DNA from: JBPEXY01 sp052031065
Lineage (GTDB): Bacteria; Pseudomonadota; Gammaproteobacteria; Immundisolibacterales; Immundisolibacteraceae
Length of the DNA stretch: 6,303 nucleotides
Direction: 5' to 3'
Assembly (NCBI GenBank): GCA_052031065.1
Contig: JBPEXY010000300.1
Coordinates: 1-6,303 of the forward strand
This document shows positions 1-5,281 of the stretch, piece after piece (positions within the stretch are counted from its first letter, which is position 1; every line of letters starts with the position of its first letter). A program made the translations under genes and the position numbers. Under the pieces are notes generated by a model that had not been told where the DNA came from, did not search any database, and saw only the letters and a list, made by a program, of their open reading frames with translations.

Positions 1-323
1 ATCTGCATCTCACTGGCTACGATTTCCGTGGTGTAGCGATCCTGCCCGCTCTGATCCTGCCACTTGCGGGTCTGCAGGCGCCCCTCAACATAAACCTGGC
101 TGCCCTTTTTCAGATACTCACCGGCAATCTCGGCCAGGCGGTTAAAAAATACCACCCGGTGCCACTCGGTACGTTCCTGTCGTTCACCGCTCTGTCGGTC
201 CTTCCAGCTGTCGGTGGTGGCAAGGGTGATGTTGGCAATCGCCGACCCACTGGCGCTGTACCGAATCTCCGGGTCTTTACCCAGATTTCCCACCAAAATA
301 ACCTTGTTGATTCCTCGCGCCAT
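1..323 (-). CDS. ssb: Single-stranded DNA-binding protein SSB, N-terminal part (partial, runs off left edge)
   Basis: SSB coats single-stranded DNA in the cytoplasm during replication, recombination and repair and recruits partner proteins. My translation of the reverse strand gives 107 codons beginning MARGINKVILVGNLGKDPEI. This is the OB-fold of bacterial SSB, closely matching the E. coli protein, including the later TEWHRVVFF and DQSGQDRYTTE stretches. The aromatic residues that stack on DNA in E. coli SSB are in register (W40, W54, F60, W88). The visible part ends near the end of the OB-fold, so the glycine/proline-rich linker and acidic C-terminal tip lie outside the window. The ATG at 323-321 fits the family start (MA-RG-NKVI). 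A purine-rich GAGACGAGAAG precedes it, but no strong Shine-Dalgarno. The gene follows the transporter on the same strand, 136 bases after its stop. Identification is by family resemblance and is very secure. Confidence 0.97.
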   Translation of the reverse strand, partial: MARGINKVILVGNLGKDPEIRYSASGSAIANITLATTDSWKDRQSGERQERTEWHRVVFFNRLAEIAGEYLKKGSQVYVEGRLQTRKWQDQSGQDRYTTEIVASEMQ

Positions 324-459
324 CTTCTCGTCTCACATAAATTAAAGGAGGTTAAATTGCGGCGCTGCCACCGCTCGTCACACCAGCCAGATACTGCCCC
401 TGCTTGTTACTGCCCCTCTCAGACACGACACCTGCAAGGCAGGCCAACATCCAGAGAGG
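324..459 (-). other. Leader between the transporter stop and ssb
   Basis: This 136-base gap would hold the ssb leader and any ssb promoter. I see no convincing -35/-10 pair on the minus strand, only an AT-rich TTTAATTT about 20 bases before the ATG. The interval contains a 9-base direct repeat (TACTGCCCC at 392-400 and 408-416) and a weak nested inverted repeat next to the transporter stop. In minus-strand RNA the leader also carries CCTCCTTTAA, resembling the 16S rRNA 3' tail. On the plus strand the same bases read as a strong Shine-Dalgarno (AAAGGAGGT), which looks coincidental. ssb may be co-transcribed with the transporter or have its own promoter; the sequence does not decide. Confidence 0.5.
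415..459. repeat. Nested inverted repeat just after the transporter stop codon
   Basis: An outer pair CCTCTC (415-420) and GAGAGG (454-459) encloses an inner hairpin CCTGC-AAG-GCAGG (431-443). It abuts the transporter stop at 462-460. There is no T-run on either side, so it is not a standard rho-independent terminator. It might be a weak 3' end structure for the transporter mRNA, or chance. Confidence 0.35.
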
Positions 460-1815
460 TTACCTGCGTAGCTGTGCAGCCATCGCCAGCAGTGCATCAG
501 CACTAAACTGGCGGCTATCCACCTTCAGGTAGGCAATACCATCAGCTGGCACCAACACCGCCTCGGCAACCCCCTCCAGCTGCAAAAAACGGGCGGTTAA
601 TTCACCAACCTGCTGCTCGTCGATATTACCCAGATTAACCATGCGTGTCAGCAGATGGGGCGGCGGCGTCATCGTCGCAGCGATCAGCCACCAGACCAGA
701 ATCGACACCATAGAAACTCCAAACAGCAGTGCCATCCCGCCTTTGGCTAACAGCAGCCCGCCAAGCGCACCACCGGCAAAGGCACCGAGGAACTGGGCAG
801 TGGAATAGACCCCCAACGCAGTGCCCTTGCTGGTTACCGGAGCGGCCTTGGAGATCAGTGACGGCAGGCTCGCTTCGAGAACATTAAAACCAACAAAGAA
901 CAGAAACAGCGACAGCGCCACCATCCAGAGCTGCCCCGCACCCAGCCAGAGGCCACACTGGGCCACCGCCAGCAGCGCAATCGAGATCAGGAAAATCTGC
1001 TTCATCCTGCGGTGGCGTTCGGCAACGATAATCATCGGCACCATCAGAAAAATCGAAGCACTGACCACCCCCAGGTAGAGCAGCCAGTGGTTCTCCACCG
1101 CCAGGCCGGTCTGGTCCCGCAGCATCAGTGGCAACACCACAAAATTGGCGGTCATCACCGCATGCAGCATAAAGATACTCAGGTCGAGCCGCAGCAACTG
1201 TCGATCTGCAGCAATCTGTGCAAACTGCGCGGGCACCGGTTGCACGTCACGATGGTGGCTACGTGGCGCCTTTGGCACCCACCAGAGCAGGATAACCATC
1301 ATCACCAGAGCGGCGAATGCAGTCAGCCAGAACAGGCCGGAAACCCCGACCACACCGGCCAGCACCGGACCCACCACCAGCGACGCCATGTAGGATGCGC
1401 CAATGGTCATGCCAATTACCGCCATCGCCTTGGTGCGCTCCTCCTCGCGGGTCAGGTCAGCCAGCAGCGCCATAATCGAAGAGGCAATGGCACCACTGCC
1501 CTGCAGCGCGCGGCCGACAATAATTTCCATCGTACTATCTGCGGTCGCCGCCACCACGCTACCGCAGGCAAACAGCAGCAGACCAAACAGAATGACCGGT
1601 TTACGACCAATCCGGTCGGAAAGCAGGCCGAAAGGAATTTGCAGCAGCGCCTGACTGAAACCGTAGATGCCGATGGCAAGACCAATCAGCGCCGGCGAAC
1701 CGGCAAACCCGTCAAGATGCAGGGAAAGCACCGGCAACAACATAAATAACCCGACCATCCGCAGGGCATAAATGGCGGACAGGGCCGTGGTCGCACGACG
1801 CTCTATAGAATTCAA
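460..1815 (-). CDS. YajR-like MFS transporter with C-terminal YAM-type domain
   Basis: A predicted inner-membrane secondary transporter of the major facilitator superfamily, probably a proton-driven exporter; the substrate cannot be read from the sequence. With the TTG start at 1815-1813 it is 451 residues. It opens with NSIERRATTALSAIYALRM, then the first membrane helix (VGLFMLLPVLSL). The loop 2-3 signature motif A, GLLSDRIGRKP, lies at about residues 63-73. About twelve hydrophobic segments follow to about residue 380. The last 65 residues (from HLLTRMVNLGN) are soluble, with a beta-alpha-beta pattern like the YAM domain of E. coli YajR. The reading frame stays open to a GTG at 1911, which would add 32 residues (total 483) rich in Cys, His and Thr and unlike the family. 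I prefer TTG because homologues begin near NSIERRA and a promoter-like pair lies just upstream, although TTG lacks a clear Shine-Dalgarno. A transporter here between uvrA and ssb is known in Pseudomonas-type genomes. Family call secure, start uncertain. Confidence 0.9.
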   Translation of the reverse strand: MNSIERRATTALSAIYALRMVGLFMLLPVLSLHLDGFAGSPALIGLAIGIYGFSQALLQIPFGLLSDRIGRKPVILFGLLLFACGSVVAATADSTMEIIVGRALQGSGAIASSIMALLADLTREEERTKAMAVIGMTIGASYMASLVVGPVLAGVVGVSGLFWLTAFAALVMMVILLWWVPKAPRSHHRDVQPVPAQFAQIAADRQLLRLDLSIFMLHAVMTANFVVLPLMLRDQTGLAVENHWLLYLGVVSASIFLMVPMIIVAERHRRMKQIFLISIALLAVAQCGLWLGAGQLWMVALSLFLFFVGFNVLEASLPSLISKAAPVTSKGTALGVYSTAQFLGAFAGGALGGLLLAKGGMALLFGVSMVSILVWWLIAATMTPPPHLLTRMVNLGNIDEQQVGELTARFLQLEGVAEAVLVPADGIAYLKVDSRQFSADALLAMAAQLRR

Positions 1816-1836
1816 GTTAGGCTGCTTGGTTGTGGT

Positions 1837-1866
1837 TTTATGGTAATGACAGCAGAGTGCTGTGAA
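1837..1866 (-). promoter_or_regulatory. Putative sigma70 promoter of the MFS transporter
   Basis: Read on the minus strand, TTCACA (1866-1861) matches the -35 consensus at five of six bases. After an 18-base spacer, CATAAA (1842-1837) matches the -10 at four of six. Transcription would start near 1830, about 15 bases before the TTG at 1815. If real, this places the GTG at 1911 outside the mRNA and supports the shorter protein. Based on consensus matching only. Confidence 0.4.
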
Positions 1867-2058
1867 CCCGCTATTATCCAGCAGAGCGACAGGCGAAGGA
1901 AGCGCTGTCACCGCCTCATCACCGGCAACCCTGCTCAGATTGGCGACGCAGCCGGGTACCTGAATCGCTGAATATCACGCCACGCGGCGCATAGCATAGT
2001 GACCAGCAAAAAATTTCTCAGTTTGACCCTGCACGATATGGCTCCGGCGTTCTATAGT

Positions 2059-2077
2059 GGTGGGTTTTTAACCCGCC
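2059..2077 (+). promoter_or_regulatory. Stem-loop upstream of the uvrA start
   Basis: GGTGGGTT (2059-2066) pairs with AACCCGCC (2070-2077) across a three-base TTT loop, giving eight pairs including one G-T wobble. It ends 21 bases before the uvrA ATG and starts right after TATAGT (2053-2058). No T-run follows on either strand, so it is not an ordinary terminator. It could be a 5' leader structure that stabilises uvrA mRNA or affects ribosome loading, or a DNA-level palindrome for a regulator. Confidence 0.4.
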
Positions 2078-2098
2078 TCAAAAGCTGCCCGATGGACC

Positions 2099-5062
2099 AT
2101 GGATCAACCTGAAAAAAACTCTGACAATCGCCAATCCACCGAAAGCCGTGAGGCACCCACCCCGGACAGCCCAGAGGCTACAAAAAAGCCAATAGAGGGC
2201 AACGGCCACCAGCGCACCGCAGCGTTTGGAGAGCTGCGCGATATCTCCATCACCGGCGCGCGCACCCACAACCTGAAAAATATTAACGTGACGTTGCCGC
2301 GCAACCGGCTCAGCGTGATTACCGGCCCATCCGGCTCTGGCAAATCCTCCCTCGCCTTCGACACCCTCTATGCCGAAGGTCAGCGCCGCTATGTGGAATC
2401 ACTATCCGCCTATGCAAGGCAATTCCTCTCGGTGATGGAGAAACCAGAAGTCGACCACATCGAGGGGCTGTCACCCGCAATCTCCATTGAGCAGAAAACC
2501 ACTTCGCGCAACCCCCGCTCAACCGTCGGCACCATTACCGAAATTCATGATTATCTGCGCCTGCTGTTCGCCAGAGCCGGCGAACCGCGCTGCCCCGACC
2601 ACGGCATTACCCTGGCGGCACAAACTGTAAGCCAGATGGTCGACCAGGCACTGCTGCTGCCGGCCGAAACCCGGGTGATGCTGCTGTCGCCGGTCGTCCG
2701 CGCCCGCAAGGGGGAACACAAACAGCTGCTACAGGAACTGCAGGCGCAGGGTTACATCCGCTGCCGTGTCGATGGTGAACTGATGGAAATCGATGCTGTT
2801 GACGAGCTGGACGGCAACAAAAAGCACGATATTGAGGTGGTTATCGACCGCCTCAAAATTCGTGATGATGTGCAGCAGCGACTGGCCGATTCATTCGCCA
2901 CCGCGCTGGCGCTTAGCGATGGTCAGGCACGGCTGGCGTTTATGGATGATGACCGCGAAGAGCTGATCTTCTCCGCCAACTACGCCTGCCCCGAATGCGG
3001 CTACAGCATCGACGATCTCGAACCGAAGATGTTCTCCTTCAACAACCCCGCCGGCGCCTGCTCGGGGTGCGACGGCCTCGGCGTCAGCCAGTTCTTTGAC
3101 CCGGCACTAATCATCAGCGACGAGGAGCTAAGCCTTGCCGGTGGCGCGATTCCCGGCTGGGACCGGCGCAACGGTTACTACATGCAGCTACTGGAGTCGC
3201 TCGGCAGCCACTTCGCGTTTGATATCGACACCCCCTGGAATGAACTCACCGACCAGCAGCAGCAAATGGTGCTTTACGGCAGCGGCGATGAAGAGGTCAT
3301 TTTCAACTACCAGAACCCTCAGGGGCGGATGATCAAACGCACCCACCCCTTTGAAGGAGTGGTTAATAATTTTCAGCGCCGTTACCGGGAGACCGACTCC
3401 AGCGGCGTGCGCGACAGCCTCGCCCGCTACATCAACAGCCGCCGCTGCGAGGCCTGTGACGGCAGCCGACTTGGCCCGGCGGCGCGCAACGTATTTCTTG
3501 GCGACAGCACCCTGCCGGCGCTTTCGGCCCTACCGATAGACGAGTCCGCTGCCTTTTTCAACCAGCTGGAACTGGGCGGCGCACGCGGCGAGATTGCCGC
3601 CCCGATTCTGACCGAAATCATCAGCCGCCTTGGCTTTCTGGTCGACGTCGGCCTCAACTACCTGAGCCTCGACCGCTCGGCAGAAACCCTCTCCGGCGGT
3701 GAAGGACAGCGGATTCGGCTCGCCAGCCAGATCGGCGCCGGGCTGGTCGGCGTCATGTATGTACTCGATGAACCGTCAATCGGCCTGCATCAGCGCGACA
3801 ACCAGCGCCTGCTCGACAGCCTCTGCCGCCTGCGAGATCTCGGCAACACTGTGATCGTGATTGAACACGACGAAGAGGCAATGCGCACCGCTGACTTTAT
3901 CCTCGACATCGGCCCCGGTGCCGGAGTGCACGGCGGCGAAATTGTCGCTCAGGGCACACCGCAACAGGTGCAGCAGCAGGACGGCTCAACCACCGGGCAG
4001 TTTCTCTCCGGCAGTCGCAGCATTGCGATTCCCGCCACCCGCACGCCATTCGATGGTGAACGGACAATCCGTGTTGAAGGCGCATCCGGCAACAATCTAC
4101 GCAACGTCGATGTCGATTTTCCCCTTGGGCTGATGACCTGCGTCACCGGTGTTTCCGGCTCCGGAAAATCGACCCTGGTTAACGAAACCCTCTACAAGCT
4201 GGCGGCCAACCGGGTCAATCGCACTGTGCTTGACCATGCACCCTGTCAAACCGTTGAAGGGCTGGAACAGATCGACAAGGTGGTCAACATCGACCAGAGC
4301 CCCATCGGCAGAACCCCCCGCTCCAACCCGGCAACCTACGCTGGCCTGTTCACCCCGATACGCGAACTGTTTGCCGCCACCCAGGAGGCCCGCTCGCGCG
4401 GCTACAACCCCGGCCGCTTCAGCTTTAATGTCAAGGGTGGGCGCTGCGAGGCGTGCCAGGGCGACGGGTTAATTCGGGTCGAGATGCACTTCCTCGCCGA
4501 CATCTACGTCTCCTGCGATGTATGTAACGGCCAGCGCTACAACCGCGAAACCCTGGAGATTCGCTACAAAGGACTCAACATTCACGAAGTACTGCAGATG
4601 ACCATCGAAGACGCTTTGGCCTTCTTCGACCCGGTTCCGGCAGTCAGGCGGCGCCTGCAAACATTGATGGACGTTGGCCTCGGTTACATCACCCTCGGCC
4701 AGAGCGCCACCACCCTCTCCGGCGGCGAGGCACAGCGGGTAAAACTGGCGCGGGAGCTATCCAAGCGCGACACTGGCAACACGCTCTATATACTCGACGA
4801 ACCCACCACCGGACTCCACTTTCAGGATGTCGAACAGCTACTCGCGGTGCTGACCAAACTGCGTGACCACGGCAACACCATCGTGGTCATCGAGCACAAC
4901 CTCGACGTCATTAAAACCGCCGACTGGCTCATCGACCTGGGACCGGAAGGCGGCCGTGGCGGAGGCCAGATCATCGCCTGCGGCACTCCAGAACAACTGG
5001 CTAAAAAGAAGACATCCCACACCGGCAGGTTTCTTAAGCCTTTGCTGGTGGGGGCTGATTAA
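2099..5062 (+). CDS. uvrA: Excinuclease ABC subunit A (UvrA), complete
   Basis: UvrA is the ATP-dependent damage sensor of nucleotide excision repair. It acts as a cytoplasmic dimer that loads UvrB on lesions. The protein has 987 residues against 940 in E. coli. Module I has Walker A GPSGSGKS at 76-83, zinc cysteines C298/C301/C321/C324, signature LSGGEGQR at 531-538 and Walker B ending in D557-E558. A further conserved CEAC lies at 450-453. Module II has Walker A GVSGSGKS at 684-691, zinc cysteines C783/C786/C806/C809, signature LSGGEAQR at 873-880 and D900-E901. All catalytic and metal positions are present, so it should be active. About 45 extra N-terminal residues, polar and rich in Glu, Pro, Ser and Thr, precede the usual start at RDISITGARTHNLKNI. 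No internal ATG offers a shorter start and an in-frame stop lies at 2069-2071, so ATG 2099 is retained. Its Shine-Dalgarno is poor (only GGA directly adjacent). The first Walker A has Pro where E. coli has Leu (GLSGSGKS). Identity is certain. Confidence 0.98.
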   Translation: MDQPEKNSDNRQSTESREAPTPDSPEATKKPIEGNGHQRTAAFGELRDISITGARTHNLKNINVTLPRNRLSVITGPSGSGKSSLAFDTLYAEGQRRYVESLSAYARQFLSVMEKPEVDHIEGLSPAISIEQKTTSRNPRSTVGTITEIHDYLRLLFARAGEPRCPDHGITLAAQTVSQMVDQALLLPAETRVMLLSPVVRARKGEHKQLLQELQAQGYIRCRVDGELMEIDAVDELDGNKKHDIEVVIDRLKIRDDVQQRLADSFATALALSDGQARLAFMDDDREELIFSANYACPECGYSIDDLEPKMFSFNNPAGACSGCDGLGVSQFFDPALIISDEELSLAGGAIPGWDRRNGYYMQLLESLGSHFAFDIDTPWNELTDQQQQMVLYGSGDEEVIFNYQNPQGRMIKRTHPFEGVVNNFQRRYRETDSSGVRDSLARYINSRRCEACDGSRLGPAARNVFLGDSTLPALSALPIDESAAFFNQLELGGARGEIAAPILTEIISRLGFLVDVGLNYLSLDRSAETLSGGEGQRIRLASQIGAGLVGVMYVLDEPSIGLHQRDNQRLLDSLCRLRDLGNTVIVIEHDEEAMRTADFILDIGPGAGVHGGEIVAQGTPQQVQQQDGSTTGQFLSGSRSIAIPATRTPFDGERTIRVEGASGNNLRNVDVDFPLGLMTCVTGVSGSGKSTLVNETLYKLAANRVNRTVLDHAPCQTVEGLEQIDKVVNIDQSPIGRTPRSNPATYAGLFTPIRELFAATQEARSRGYNPGRFSFNVKGGRCEACQGDGLIRVEMHFLADIYVSCDVCNGQRYNRETLEIRYKGLNIHEVLQMTIEDALAFFDPVPAVRRRLQTLMDVGLGYITLGQSATTLSGGEAQRVKLARELSKRDTGNTLYILDEPTTGLHFQDVEQLLAVLTKLRDHGNTIVVIEHNLDVIKTADWLIDLGPEGGRGGGQIIACGTPEQLAKKKTSHTGRFLKPLLVGAD

Positions 5063-5086
5063 CCATCTACCATCGGCCACACCTGT

Positions 5087-5135
5087 CCAACTCCAACTCA
5101 ACTGGACTAGACTGCCCTGGACTGGACTGGACTGG
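5087..5135. repeat. Low-complexity tract of CAACT and GGACT short repeats
   Basis: Just after the uvrA stop come CCAACT twice and CAACT once (5087-5103), then GGACT, AGACT, a short break, and GGACT three times in tandem (5119-5133, continuing GG). This simple-sequence tract is unlike the rest of the intergenic DNA. It may be a slippage-prone repeat, and copy number could vary between strains. No coding or terminator role is visible. Confidence 0.6.
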
Positions 5136-5216
5136 CGCATTGCATCGATAACTATTCCAGACACAAAAAAGCCGGGCTCAACCCACTGCTGTCCCACAAG
5201 TTCGATAGAAAGCAAA

Positions 5217-5281
5217 AAGCCTGAGTCCAAGTTGTTAAAGTGTGAGTGCGAACAAACACTTAATAACAAGGACTCAGGCTT
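5217..5281 (+). promoter_or_regulatory. Long stem-loop sequestering the transposase ribosome binding site
   Basis: AAGCCTGAGTCC (5217-5228) is perfectly complementary to GGACTCAGGCTT (5270-5281), twelve pairs ending at the base before the transposase ATG. The stem continues after a three-base AAG bulge with TTGTTA (5232-5237) pairing TAACAA (5264-5269). After an AA bulge on the right arm, AAGTGT (5238-5243) pairs ACACTT (5256-5261). The loop is 12 bases, making 24 pairs in all. The likely Shine-Dalgarno AGGA (5269-5272) is inside the stem. In several insertion sequences such hairpins block translation of transposase from RNA that enters from outside the element; that role here is inferred. 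Confidence 0.7.

Larger units (their letters stand above)
1816..2098. other. Divergent control region between the transporter and uvrA
   Basis: This 283-base interval must hold the divergent promoters. On the plus strand, TTGACC (2023-2028) follows an A/T-rich run (2008-2015), and TATAGT sits at 2053-2058. The 24 bases between these boxes are too many for one sigma70 promoter, so the uvrA promoter is not settled. I searched by eye for the gammaproteobacterial LexA box (CTGT, eight bases, ACAG) and found none. CTGT at 1859-1862 and 1905-1908 lack the partner half. A short inverted repeat GACAG/CTGTC lies near 1889-1909. No tRNA or small-RNA gene is apparent. Confidence 0.5.

Noticed and set aside
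159..506. Plus-strand open frame with a strong Shine-Dalgarno-like AAAGGAGGT (346-354) before a TTG at 357
   Set aside because: It overlaps ssb and the end of the transporter in antisense, the product has no recognisable features, and the Shine-Dalgarno appears to be a chance match in the ssb leader.
1012..1749. 245-codon plus-strand open frame opposite the transporter
   Set aside because: The His/Gln/Arg-rich translation is typical of an antisense shadow of a membrane-protein gene. The transporter on the minus strand explains the openness.
2038..2055. Sigma54-like TGGC...TTCT element before uvrA
   Set aside because: The -12 element lacks the required GC, having CT where GC is expected, so the match is too weak.
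2023..2058. TTGACC and TATAGT as a single sigma70 promoter for uvrA
   Set aside because: The 24-base spacer is far outside the usual 16-19 bases.
5087..5135. CRISPR-like array
   Set aside because: Units are only 5-6 bases and directly adjacent, with no spacers and no cas genes.
5165..5178. Complete minus-strand terminator (AGCCCGGCTTTTTT)
   Set aside because: The T-run exists on the minus strand, but AGCC-C-GGCT leaves a one-base loop and no longer stem is seen, so only a half-terminator can be suggested.
4838..5269. 143-codon minus-strand open frame over the uvrA 3' end
   Set aside because: It is mostly antisense to uvrA, with no coherent motif and no start signal.
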